In this document: piece by piece, positions 25,875 through 33,416 of the stretch
How the letters are laid out: each line of letters starts with the position of its first letter
Position numbering within the stretch: the stretch's first letter is position 1
From: Bacteroides sp.
Lineage (GTDB): Bacteria; Bacteroidota; Bacteroidia; Bacteroidales; Muribaculaceae
DNA length: 33,416 bases
Assembly (NCBI GenBank): GCA_014802535.1
Contig: JAAVCC010000006.1
Coordinates: forward strand, 47,953 to 81,368
Direction of reading: 5' to 3'
Notes under the pieces: model-generated
Told to the model about the DNA's origin: nothing
The model's input: only the letters and a program-made list of their open reading frames with translations
Database searches by the model: none
Position numbers and translations under genes: made by a program

Positions 25875-27578
25875 TTAGAACTTGACTTCGACGCCGACAA
25901 GGCCGGTTATGCCTTGAGCGGGGATGTCGTTATACAGGGTTGTTTGGTGGCGCATGAGGTTTTGACCACGTGCAAAGAATGTAACTGAAGGACGGTATTG
26001 GTATGCGATTTCAGCCGAAAGATTGTTAAATGTTTTTTGGTTAACGAGGAGCTGATCGCCTTGCGTATTATATGACGATAAGGCGCCAAAGCCCCATATA
26101 CGGCGACCTGAGCGGAATTCATAACCTACAGAAAGTTTAAGTTTACTAATCGGATTAACCGATAAGTTAGCCTTAGCAACAGCTTTGGCATGATCGCGCC
26201 ACATATAGTAACCATGTTTAAACGAATTGGGAGCAAACTCGCCCGAAGCCCACACGTCAAGCCATGTGCCGAGACTGTATGAAACCTTGACACCGACATG
26301 CCATCCATCCATATTAACCGGTGCATACATTTTGCCGTTATAATAAGGCATCAACCAATGACGAACCATCGAATATCCACCAAACAATTCAGCCGAAGCT
26401 CCATGATAAGGGCCTGCGACAACGCGAACGTTTGCGTCAAAAGGTATATTTGACGTTAAATATGCGACATGAGAACTTGTGAACGGAGAAATCTGATACA
26501 TATCGGCGAGACTATTCATCACTTCACCACCGGTTACATCTGCCTGAACAGCCAACAAAGGGAAGGGTATATAGGTGCAAGTCACATCAGGAGCAACCCT
26601 GATTTTACCATAGCTACCACCAACATATTGAACTTTAACACCGGCTCTAACCCTCAACCCGTCATTATTGTCAAACGTAAATGCCGGAGTTGCTGACACG
26701 ATTGAAATAAATTTAGAGTCAGATATGTGCTCAATCATATAATACTTTTGTCCCACGGGCACAATCGTAGTATTAAAATCGCCATTCCGTCGGAACGAAG
26801 CATCAACATCGATTGAGTATGGACCGTAAATCATGCCGAAATCGCCACCAAAAGTTACCTCTTTCATACTCTCACGACAATTCAATTCAAGTCTTTCAGA
26901 GTAATTATTAAGATAGTTAAATAAGCCTCCATGCACTCCGACCGTGTAGGATTGAGTTGCCGATCCCGCACGCCAGCGAGCATCTAAATTTGCACGCAAC
27001 GACTTGTTGTCGATATCCTGATACCACAAGGGCATGGGAGCATCGACGGCACCAAAACCAAAGCCGGCATTCATGATCAACTGTTGATTACGATCGAAAT
27101 AGTGCAACAAAGCGACGTTGGCAGTCACATCATTGCATCCGATCTTCTGCTCTTTCATCAGTTGATTATAATATCCACTTTTATAATTGTAGCCGATAAA
27201 CTCTGCCGAAGCTCCAAGATTGGTGGTTGAGCTGTTGATTAAGTTGTAGCCGACAGTGGCTCCGAGATTGTAAATCGGGAAATAGCCGATAGCAGCATAT
27301 CCGCGATAGGGCGACGGCTCAATTGCGGCAGCAGTAGCCGATGGTGCCAATGCACTAAAGCGCGGTACGATTCCAACACCACGATCAACGAGATTGTATT
27401 CAAGACTGGGAGCTTGAGTTGCGGTTGACAACACAAGATGGGTCACCGGCAAACGGGTTGCCGCCCTCTGTTCGGGTACAATTTCTTTTTCGATAGTGAT
27501 TTCTTTATTGATGTCCTGAGCAAAAGCCGAAATGCCCACGAGCGAGAAAATCGCTGAAATATATCTTACTGATTTCAT
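25875..27578 (-). CDS. Outer membrane beta-barrel protein of unknown function
   Basis: From ATG at 27578 the product has 567 residues, with a signal peptide cleaved after SAFA (about residue 20). The frame is open 22 codons further upstream, but the signal peptide sets this start. After a polar stretch of about 40 residues the rest is alternating amphipathic strands, rich in Gly, Tyr and Asn, and ends VGVEVKF, a C-terminal aromatic typical of barrels recognised by the BAM complex. It looks like the barrel part of a TonB-dependent receptor, but I see no plug domain or TonB box. It lies 28 bases after the stop of the secreted TPR gene on the same strand, so both likely work together at the outer membrane. 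Substrate unknown. Confidence 0.8.
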   Translation of the reverse strand: MKSVRYISAIFSLVGISAFAQDINKEITIEKEIVPEQRAATRLPVTHLVLSTATQAPSLEYNLVDRGVGIVPRFSALAPSATAAAIEPSPYRGYAAIGYFPIYNLGATVGYNLINSSTTNLGASAEFIGYNYKSGYYNQLMKEQKIGCNDVTANVALLHYFDRNQQLIMNAGFGFGAVDAPMPLWYQDIDNKSLRANLDARWRAGSATQSYTVGVHGGLFNYLNNYSERLELNCRESMKEVTFGGDFGMIYGPYSIDVDASFRRNGDFNTTIVPVGQKYYMIEHISDSKFISIVSATPAFTFDNNDGLRVRAGVKVQYVGGSYGKIRVAPDVTCTYIPFPLLAVQADVTGGEVMNSLADMYQISPFTSSHVAYLTSNIPFDANVRVVAGPYHGASAELFGGYSMVRHWLMPYYNGKMYAPVNMDGWHVGVKVSYSLGTWLDVWASGEFAPNSFKHGYYMWRDHAKAVAKANLSVNPISKLKLSVGYEFRSGRRIWGFGALSSYNTQGDQLLVNQKTFNNLSAEIAYQYRPSVTFFARGQNLMRHQTTLYNDIPAQGITGLVGVEVKF

Positions 27579-27606
27579 TATCTTGAGTTGTTTCAGAGGT
27601 TCAGAA

Positions 27607-30600
27607 TCATTCGTTTTCGTTATTTGTTTCGAGACGAGAGTCAATCATCGTGAAGATATCAGGCTCATCACCGGGATAGTTTTCACGCAACGAGCGAAGA
27701 TACTCGTCAGCTTCAAATGTATTACCCTCGGCACGATTGATATCGCTCATGAGGATAAATGCACGTGCAAGCCAATAGTTATGAGGCGGATTGGCTTCAA
27801 TGAGGTCTTCGGTAACCCGTCGCGACTCAGTGATGTTACCATCGTTGTAATAGTGCTGGGCAAGATAGAACGCCGATTTGGTTCCATAAAGGGTTTCGGG
27901 GTTGGCTGAAAGTTCGTTCCATGTAGCGCATGCTTCGATTGAACGACCAAGCTGCTCGAGAGCAACCGCGCGCGAGAATGAAATTTCATCACGTTCGTTT
28001 GCTCCGATTGTCGATGAAGCCAGCAATTGGTCGGCAGCATTGAGCGTAGCCTCTGATTCTCCAAGATCACGAGCAGTGCGCAACATTCCGAGTCGGGCAG
28101 CATTGACAACCGCCGACGACGATCCGTTTTCAGCAAGCTGAGAGTATGTTTCAAACGCCTGACGGGTGCGATCAAGAGCATTTTCGCCTGACGCTTTCAT
28201 CAGGTAGGCATCCTCTACCACACGCGAATGAGGGAATCGATTGATAATATCAGCCGCTTTGGCGACTGCCTCAGAATAGTTTCCATTTTTCTCGTATGAT
28301 TGAGCGATATAATATAATGCAACAGGAGTATATTGCCCCGAAGTATATTCAGTTACAAAAGTTTCAAGACGGCGTATAGCTCCCGATTTCTCATATTCTT
28401 TTTCAGCACTTTCAAACGCCATCATCTCAATTTCAGAATTATCAATTTCGGGGGCATCAGGTACCGATCTCATAAATGCGACAAATTCGGTGAGAGTACC
28501 ATTGTCGGCATATATACGTTTAAGGTCATCGGCAGCCACGCGAGCTTCCTCGCTGGTCGGGTATTGACTGATAACATTACGATAAACTTCGGCAGCCTCA
28601 TCGCGATGACCGCTATTAAGATAAGCAATTGCAAGAAGTATTTGACCCTGACGGCCTTGAGTGGTGGTCGGGAATCGCTCTATCAATATATTGTAAGTTT
28701 CGATTGCCTTTTCGCCATTGCCAAGTTCTTGCCAAGCTTCAGCCATTTCAAGAAGGGCCGAAGGAACAAGAGTTGAATTATAGAATCGGCTGATCATGAT
28801 TGACAAGCCCTCGATTTTTCCTTTATAATCACGACGTAAACCCTTCATCGATGCCTGCTGGAACAAAGCGTAGTCTCCGGCGGCGGGGTCAGCATTATAG
28901 GCACGTTCATAAAGAGTGGCGGCACGCGCAAAGTCTGAACGATAATACATACAGTCGCCCATGCGGTTAAGTGCATCAGCCCTCATCAGCGAAGACGCCG
29001 ATCCGGGACTGAACACGAAAGCATCAAACGACTTGTAGGCCTCATCGAAATCTTTCATTCCAAAAAGTGCATATCCGAGATCATAGCGAGCAAGGGCAAC
29101 ATTCGGACGAGAATTACCTCCTGCCAAATATGCCCGATATGATCTTGCAGCATCGGCATAGTCACCTTCTTTATAAAGACATTCTCCAATCCACAAGTCA
29201 AGTTCATTATAAATATCAGCGACACGAGGTCCCATATATTTTGCCTGACGGAATCGCTCGAGAGCAAGCGACGTGTTTCCCGACGCCATATCTCGGGTTC
29301 CAAGTGTATAGAGAACTTGTTGTTTGGCGTCGAGCAACGATTCAGTGGGGTTTTTCACCTCCTCAATGTTAGCCAACGCAGCTTCGTAATTATTATCGGT
29401 AATGTATCCGTTAACAAGATATTCTCTGAGAGTTATCGCATATGGCGAATCGGGGAATTCGTCTAAGAACCGTTTAACAATGCCGATTGTACTTGAGAAC
29501 GGCATTTTACCACCCTGGATACGTGTCAAAGCATAGTTATACAGGGCTGTCTCAGAAATCGAGCGATTATAATCCATACGGAACGCACGGTCAAACATCG
29601 GCACAGCCTTGATATAGTTACCCATACCGACCAACGCCTGACCGGTTATGAGAGTGGCACTTTGACCCATTTCATTATTCTCTTCCAAAACCGGAGCCAA
29701 CGTTGCAACAGCCGATTCATACTGACCGAGTCGATATTGACTCAAACCGAGCACATAAAGAGCCGACGGCTTGGGATCGGTAGCGATGCGACGATATTTC
29801 ACGAGATATTCAACCGCATTTTCCATACGTCCAATCGAGTAAGCCGACTCGCCGGCGATACGCAAAGCCTCGACAGTATATTCTTCTTCAACCTTGACGC
29901 CCGACATCAACAGTTCGGTAGCGACATCGTAGGCACGCTGAAAGTCTTTTTCATTATAGTAGAGTTGTGCAAGATAGTAATTGGTAACCGCTGTCGGACC
30001 GTCAGGCATAATCTTCACCTTGTCAAAAGTTTCCAAAGCCTCATCAAAACGTCCTTGACGATACTGAATATAACCGATATAGAACATCGCATCATTTCCA
30101 TAACGACGACTTGTCATCAACGACTTGAACACAGCCTCAGCTTCATCTGACCGACGACAATTCAACATAGCATACGCCCGGTGATAGTCAAACTCTTTGC
30201 GAGAGTCAGAGTCAAGCTGCCAACTTTCAACATTGCCATAACGAACAAGAGCCTCCAGCCATTCGCCAAGGTCATAGAAATAATCGCCTAAAGCAACACT
30301 CGCTTTTAGTCGGAGCGGAGATGCCGGATAGTCTTTCAAAAATTTTTCAAGCAAGTCGAGAGCATCAGCCTTTCCTTGATGCAGAGACGACATCGCAATA
30401 TAGAAGCGAGCCTGCTCAACCAAAGACGGAGATGCCACCGGCGATTTAACGACAGTCGAAAGCCGGTCGATACAACCGATATAATTTGCATCATCATACA
30501 TCTCGACACCACGCAGGAAATTACCCTCGGGGTCAATCGATTTAATCTGAGGATAGGCCGAGGCCATTGCAAGAGAAAGTGCTATTGCAGCTAAAGAAAA

Positions 30601-30612
30601 GCGTCGGTTCAT
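27607..30612 (-). CDS. Secreted tetratricopeptide repeat protein, 1001 residues
   Basis: A signal peptide (about 1-19, ending ASA) is followed by tandem helical repeats along nearly the whole length. TPR-type consensus positions recur, for example GVEMYDDANYIGCIDRL near 35, MFYIGYIQYRQGRFDEALETF near 177, WIGECLYKEGDYADAARSY near 464 and YYIAQSYEKNGNYSEAVAKA near 770. That gives roughly 20 or more repeats, which form a solenoid for protein binding in the periplasm. Some segments resemble the outer membrane lipoprotein BamD/YbgF type of TPR, but there is no lipobox. It is the first gene of a two-gene unit with the barrel protein; a chaperone, scaffold or assembly role for the barrel is inference. 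The C-terminus is acidic. Confidence 0.88.
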   Translation of the reverse strand: MNRRFSLAAIALSLAMASAYPQIKSIDPEGNFLRGVEMYDDANYIGCIDRLSTVVKSPVASPSLVEQARFYIAMSSLHQGKADALDLLEKFLKDYPASPLRLKASVALGDYFYDLGEWLEALVRYGNVESWQLDSDSRKEFDYHRAYAMLNCRRSDEAEAVFKSLMTSRRYGNDAMFYIGYIQYRQGRFDEALETFDKVKIMPDGPTAVTNYYLAQLYYNEKDFQRAYDVATELLMSGVKVEEEYTVEALRIAGESAYSIGRMENAVEYLVKYRRIATDPKPSALYVLGLSQYRLGQYESAVATLAPVLEENNEMGQSATLITGQALVGMGNYIKAVPMFDRAFRMDYNRSISETALYNYALTRIQGGKMPFSSTIGIVKRFLDEFPDSPYAITLREYLVNGYITDNNYEAALANIEEVKNPTESLLDAKQQVLYTLGTRDMASGNTSLALERFRQAKYMGPRVADIYNELDLWIGECLYKEGDYADAARSYRAYLAGGNSRPNVALARYDLGYALFGMKDFDEAYKSFDAFVFSPGSASSLMRADALNRMGDCMYYRSDFARAATLYERAYNADPAAGDYALFQQASMKGLRRDYKGKIEGLSIMISRFYNSTLVPSALLEMAEAWQELGNGEKAIETYNILIERFPTTTQGRQGQILLAIAYLNSGHRDEAAEVYRNVISQYPTSEEARVAADDLKRIYADNGTLTEFVAFMRSVPDAPEIDNSEIEMMAFESAEKEYEKSGAIRRLETFVTEYTSGQYTPVALYYIAQSYEKNGNYSEAVAKAADIINRFPHSRVVEDAYLMKASGENALDRTRQAFETYSQLAENGSSSAVVNAARLGMLRTARDLGESEATLNAADQLLASSTIGANERDEISFSRAVALEQLGRSIEACATWNELSANPETLYGTKSAFYLAQHYYNDGNITESRRVTEDLIEANPPHNYWLARAFILMSDINRAEGNTFEADEYLRSLRENYPGDEPDIFTMIDSRLETNNENE

Positions 30613-30639
30613 AAAATGTGTAATGTTGTTATTGACCTA

Positions 30640-30647
30640 CAAAGGTA
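30640..30647 (-). promoter_or_regulatory. Likely promoter -7 box for the TPR and barrel unit
   Basis: On the minus strand the sequence reads TACCTTTG, an exact match to TAnnTTTG, 28 bases before the TPR gene ATG. That predicts a short leader of about 20 bases. A matching -33 TTTG is not clear; an ATTC lies at roughly that distance. Confidence 0.55.
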
Positions 30648-30721
30648 ACCCTTTTTTGCCACATTCAGTGAATTATCCGTCAAAAAAGTGCATCTTTAAT
30701 ATAATTAACGTGTATCCTGCA

Positions 30722-30761
30722 CAAAAAAATCCCGTTCGACAGAAATCGAGTCGAACGGGAT
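30722..30761 (-). terminator. Rho-independent terminator of the flavodoxin gene
   Basis: A perfect 12-base inverted repeat, ATCCCGTTCGAC (30729-30740) and GTCGAACGGGAT (30750-30761), has a nine-base loop. On the minus strand the stem runs into a T-run of seven (complement of 30723-30729). It starts 22 bases after the flavodoxin stop. Confidence 0.92.
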
Positions 30762-30783
30762 ATGAGTGTAATTTCTATATCGT

Positions 30784-31287
30784 TTACTTCATTTCTTCGC
30801 GAATCAGGTCGGTCCAGCCACGCAGGCGCAGAGCTGTAGCTTCGGGGTGATTTACTTCGTCAAGAATCAAGCCTCGGATAACTCCGTCAACCTCAGCCGG
30901 AGTGTGTTCATATTCATATCCGATACCGTCATACGGAGCTATAAATTCACACTGTGTCGGAATCAATCGACGATAAATTTCACCAACTGCCGCATCAAAA
31001 GTATCGCCCATCGTTTCGTCGCCACAACCAAAGATGGCAACCTTCTTGCCTTTTAAATATAGAGCTTCAAGTCCGTCAATAAAGTCATACCAATCTTTCT
31101 GCAACTGACCTTTACCCCATGTACTCGATCCAAGAATCAACACTTCGTAAGGGTCAACATCCGATGGCCTTGATTCGGCAACATTATGAATGTCTTTTTC
31201 GTCAATATTAAGAAGCTTGCCTATTTTCTTGGCAATTTCCTTAGTAGTTCCTGTAGTAGAACCGTAAAATATACCTGTCTTTTTCAT
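30784..31287 (-). CDS. fldA: Long-chain flavodoxin
   Basis: The 167-residue FMN protein carries electrons in the cytoplasm at low potential, often replacing ferredoxin under iron limitation. The phosphate-binding loop FYGSTTGTTKEIA (7-19) and the Trp57 loop GSSTWGKGQLQKDW (53-66) are clear, and the length including the insertion after residue 115 fits the long-chain type. In the third loop the usual GxGDQxxY reads G87-C-G-D-E-T-M-G-D-T-F, one residue shorter, with no Tyr to stack on the flavin. It is transcribed away from purH and has its own terminator. I could not identify its promoter or a Fur-like site with confidence. Confidence 0.93.
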   Translation of the reverse strand: MKKTGIFYGSTTGTTKEIAKKIGKLLNIDEKDIHNVAESRPSDVDPYEVLILGSSTWGKGQLQKDWYDFIDGLEALYLKGKKVAIFGCGDETMGDTFDAAVGEIYRRLIPTQCEFIAPYDGIGYEYEHTPAEVDGVIRGLILDEVNHPEATALRLRGWTDLIREEMK

Positions 31288-31399
31288 TTTGATTTATGAG
31301 TTTGATTACTATTTTAACGCAACTGCAAGCCAAAATGTTTTACTGAATGACAAATGTCGAAAATTTTTTATCTCTTTTAAGCAAATTTACAAAACGTTT

Positions 31400-31431
31400 T
31401 TTGCCTTTTTGGTTTATTATTGGTATTTTTG
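31400..31431 (+). promoter_or_regulatory. Bacteroidetes-type promoter for purH
   Basis: TTTG (31400-31403), a 20-base spacer, then TATTTTTG (31424-31431) match the -33 and -7 consensus of the Bacteroidetes primary sigma factor. The -7 box ends 28 bases before the purH ATG. This is the clearest promoter in the window. Confidence 0.8.
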
Positions 31432-31459
31432 CAAATAATTTAGATTTAACAAGCAAAAA

Positions 31460-32989
31460 ATGTCAGACATCAGGAAAATCAAAACCGCACTCATCTCGGT
31501 TTTTCACAAAGAAGGGCTCAACGAAATCATTGAGCTACTGAACAAAAATGGAGTTAAAATGCTTTCAACCGGCGGCACCCGCGACTTTATCATATCGCTC
31601 GGATATGAATGTGACGCTGTTGAAGATTTAACAGGCTATCCCTCAATACTTGGCGGACGTGTCAAGACACTCCACCCCAAAGTTTTCGGCGGCATCCTCA
31701 ACCGACGCGAAAACGAAGGCGACCGCAATCAGATCGCACAATATGAAATTCCTGAAATTGACCTTGTTATCGTTGATCTATACCCCTTCTCGGCAACCGT
31801 TGCTTCGGGCGCACCCAAAGAAGCCATCATCGAGAAGATAGACATAGGTGGCATTTCCCTCATTCGAGGCGCAGCAAAAAACTTCAACGACGTTGTGATC
31901 GTTGCTTCAAAAAATCAATATACCGCCCTCTACAAAATGCTTTTGGAACAGGGAGCTGAATCAACCCTTGACCAACGCTATTGGTTTGCAAAAGAAGCCT
32001 TTGCCGTTTCATCAGAATATGATTCAGCCATTTTCAACTATTTCGATTCGACATTTGAAGCACCATCGGCATTGCGCATAGCTATCGATGGCGAAACTCC
32101 GATGCGCTACGGCGAAAACCCTCACCAGAAAGGCGTTTTCTTCGGAAATCTCGACGAAATGTTTGACAAACTTCACGGCAAAGATGTATCATATAACAAT
32201 CTGCTCGACATCGACGCAGCAGTGTCGCTCATCAGCGAATTTGACGAGCCCACTTTTGCAGTATTAAAACACAACAACGCTTGTGGTGTCGCTACCCGCT
32301 CAAACATCCTTGACGCATGGCGTGACGCTCTCGCCGGTGACCCGGTATCGGCATTTGGAGGCGTACTCATCGCCAACCGCGAGATTGACAAAGACACAGC
32401 CGAAGAAATCAACAAGATATTTTTTGAGGTTATCATCGCCCCGTCTTATACTCCGGAAGCCCTCACTACTCTTTTCTCAAAGAAAAACCGTATCATACTG
32501 CTCCAAAAACGTCCGTTGACCACAATGCGTCAATTCCGCTCTGTACTCAACGGCGCACTCGTACAAGACCGCGACCTCAAACACGAAACCACCGCCGACC
32601 TCAAACAAGTCACCAAACAAGGAGCTGACGCAAGTGCTGTCGATGATTTGCTTTTTGCCAACATCATAGTCAAGCACTCAAAGAGCAACGCAATCGTTCT
32701 TGCTAAAAACCGCCAGTTGCTTGGCAGCGGCGTTGGTCAAACATCACGCGTTGACGCCCTACGACATGCAATCGAAAAAGCACAAAGCTTCAACTTCGAC
32801 CTAAAAGGCGCAGTGATGGCTTCAGACGCATTCTTCCCCTTTGCCGACTGCGTTGAAATCGCCGACAAAGCAGGCGTGAACGCCATCATCCAACCCGGCG
32901 GTTCTATCCGCGACAACGAATCGGTTGAATATTGCGACGCCCACGACATCGCCATGTATATGACCGGCTTCCGCCACTTCAAACATTAA
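31460..32989 (+). CDS. purH: Bifunctional AICAR formyltransferase / IMP cyclohydrolase
   Basis: PurH performs the last two steps of purine synthesis: formylation of AICAR with 10-formyl-tetrahydrofolate, then ring closure to IMP. The N-terminal cyclohydrolase domain shows LISVFHKEGL, STGGTRDFI (36-44), GGRVKTLHPKVFGGIL (65-80) and KIDIGGISLIRGAAKNF. The transformylase domain shows MRYGENPHQKG, YNNLLDIDAA, the catalytic Lys270-His271 in KHNNACGVA, DPVSAFGG, GVGQTSRVDA and DAFFPFADCVE. The 509 residues match the usual length. mreB follows after 38 bases on the same strand, a pairing that may be a read-through unit. Confidence 0.97.
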   Translation: MSDIRKIKTALISVFHKEGLNEIIELLNKNGVKMLSTGGTRDFIISLGYECDAVEDLTGYPSILGGRVKTLHPKVFGGILNRRENEGDRNQIAQYEIPEIDLVIVDLYPFSATVASGAPKEAIIEKIDIGGISLIRGAAKNFNDVVIVASKNQYTALYKMLLEQGAESTLDQRYWFAKEAFAVSSEYDSAIFNYFDSTFEAPSALRIAIDGETPMRYGENPHQKGVFFGNLDEMFDKLHGKDVSYNNLLDIDAAVSLISEFDEPTFAVLKHNNACGVATRSNILDAWRDALAGDPVSAFGGVLIANREIDKDTAEEINKIFFEVIIAPSYTPEALTTLFSKKNRIILLQKRPLTTMRQFRSVLNGALVQDRDLKHETTADLKQVTKQGADASAVDDLLFANIIVKHSKSNAIVLAKNRQLLGSGVGQTSRVDALRHAIEKAQSFNFDLKGAVMASDAFFPFADCVEIADKAGVNAIIQPGGSIRDNESVEYCDAHDIAMYMTGFRHFKH

Positions 32990-33027
32990 AATATTTTACT
33001 AACCTTATACTCCTTTCTTAAAGACAA

Positions 33028-33416
33028 ATGGGATTTTTCTCTCTGACAAAAGAAATAGCCATCGACCTCGGAACCGCCAACACCGTCATCATTCACAATG
33101 ACAAAATCGTGATTGACGAACCATCGATCGTGGCACTCGACAAGCGCACCGACAAACTTATCGCAGTCGGCAAAGAGGCTCAGCTCATGGAAGGTAAAGA
33201 GCCTAACGAAATCCGCACTGTTCGTCCCCTCAAAAAAGGCGTTATCGCCGACTTCCAGGCAGCCGAACTCATGATTCGCGGTCTTGTAAAAAAAGCCAAT
33301 TCAGGCAGTCGTCTGTTCTCACCATCACTCCGCATGGTAGTCGGCATTCCGTCAGGCTCAACCGAGGTTGAGATTCGTGCAGTACGCGACTCTTCAGAAC
33401 ATGCCAACGGACAGGA
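33028..33416 (+). CDS. mreB: Rod shape-determining protein MreB, 3' end outside window
   Basis: The first 129 codons are present and the frame runs off the window. ATG at 33028 starts MGFFSLTKEIAIDLGTANT, the MreB N-terminus with the actin-type phosphate-1 motif. Further marks are the PSIVALDKRTDK strand, VGKEAQLMEGKEP, IRTVRPLKKGVIADFQAAE and the start of the MVVGIPSGSTEVEIRAVRDSSEHA region. MreB polymerises under the inner membrane and guides lateral wall synthesis. In related genomes mreC, mreD and other elongation genes usually follow, but they lie beyond the window. Confidence 0.95.
   Translation, partial: MGFFSLTKEIAIDLGTANTVIIHNDKIVIDEPSIVALDKRTDKLIAVGKEAQLMEGKEPNEIRTVRPLKKGVIADFQAAELMIRGLVKKANSGSRLFSPSLRMVVGIPSGSTEVEIRAVRDSSEHANGQ

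Noticed and set aside
25655-25885. 76-codon plus-strand frame in the structured gap
   Set aside because: No recognisable product, no start context, composed of the inverted-repeat DNA and running into the end of the barrel gene on the other strand.
27579-27644. Upstream ATG extending the barrel gene by 22 codons
   Set aside because: It would bury the signal peptide and overlap the TPR gene; ATG at 27578 puts the signal peptide at the N-terminus.
28333-28776. 147-codon plus-strand frame
   Set aside because: Antisense to the TPR gene, with no recognisable product.
29662-30150. 162-codon plus-strand frame
   Set aside because: Antisense shadow of the TPR gene, which has a signal peptide, repeats and a promoter.
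31288-31400. Fur-like or other operator before the flavodoxin gene
   Set aside because: The DNA is AT-rich, but I could find neither a convincing palindrome nor a consensus minus-strand promoter.
1-33416. CRISPR arrays, transposases, integrases, phage genes, toxin-antitoxin or restriction systems
   Set aside because: Looked for in all frames and in the gaps; none seen. The window is mostly core genes.

Overview
The window looks like a chromosomal segment of a Bacteroidales bacterium, plausibly Muribaculaceae or a relative. This placement is inferred from several signs: the dcw gene order, a PASTA-bearing division PBP, a DUF4271 gene next to hemD, SusC-era style secreted lipoproteins with a short lipobox, and promoters of the Bacteroidetes type (TTTG about 20 bases before TAnnTTTG, clearest before purH). 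Shine-Dalgarno sequences are mostly absent. No rRNA, tRNA, CRISPR array, transposase or phage gene was seen.

Layout. 1-1055: the end of a lipoprotein gene of unknown role and a class III sirtuin, closed by a terminator. 1290-16279: a compact, co-directional division and cell wall (dcw) cluster: rsmH, ftsL-like, ftsI, murE, mraY, murD, ftsW, murG, murC, ftsQ, ftsA, ftsZ. It holds the ligases MurC, MurD and MurE, the lipid I and lipid II enzymes MraY and MurG, the septal polymerase pair FtsW and FtsI, the FtsL and FtsQ scaffold, and the FtsA and FtsZ ring. No mraZ precedes rsmH. 16310-19145: DUF4271 membrane protein, hemD, rnpA, yidD and tatD, tightly packed, with a likely internal promoter ahead of hemD. 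19236-24950: a three-gene RND efflux operon (adaptor, pump, outer membrane factor) with overlapping ends.

24951-31287 is mostly on the minus strand. It holds a small orphan lipoprotein, a 384-base gap with several strong inverted repeats, a two-gene unit (a 567-residue outer membrane barrel preceded by a 1001-residue secreted TPR protein), and a long-chain flavodoxin with a textbook terminator. 31460-33416 returns to the plus strand with purH and the start of mreB, which runs off the window.

Most of the window is core housekeeping. I found no convincing new multi-gene system. The parts that most merit a second look are the structured gap at 25651-25829, the secreted TPR and barrel pair, the palindrome in front of the dcw cluster that lacks mraZ, and residue-level oddities in the sirtuin, the flavodoxin and FtsZ. 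All calls come from reading sequence motifs. No database search was run.
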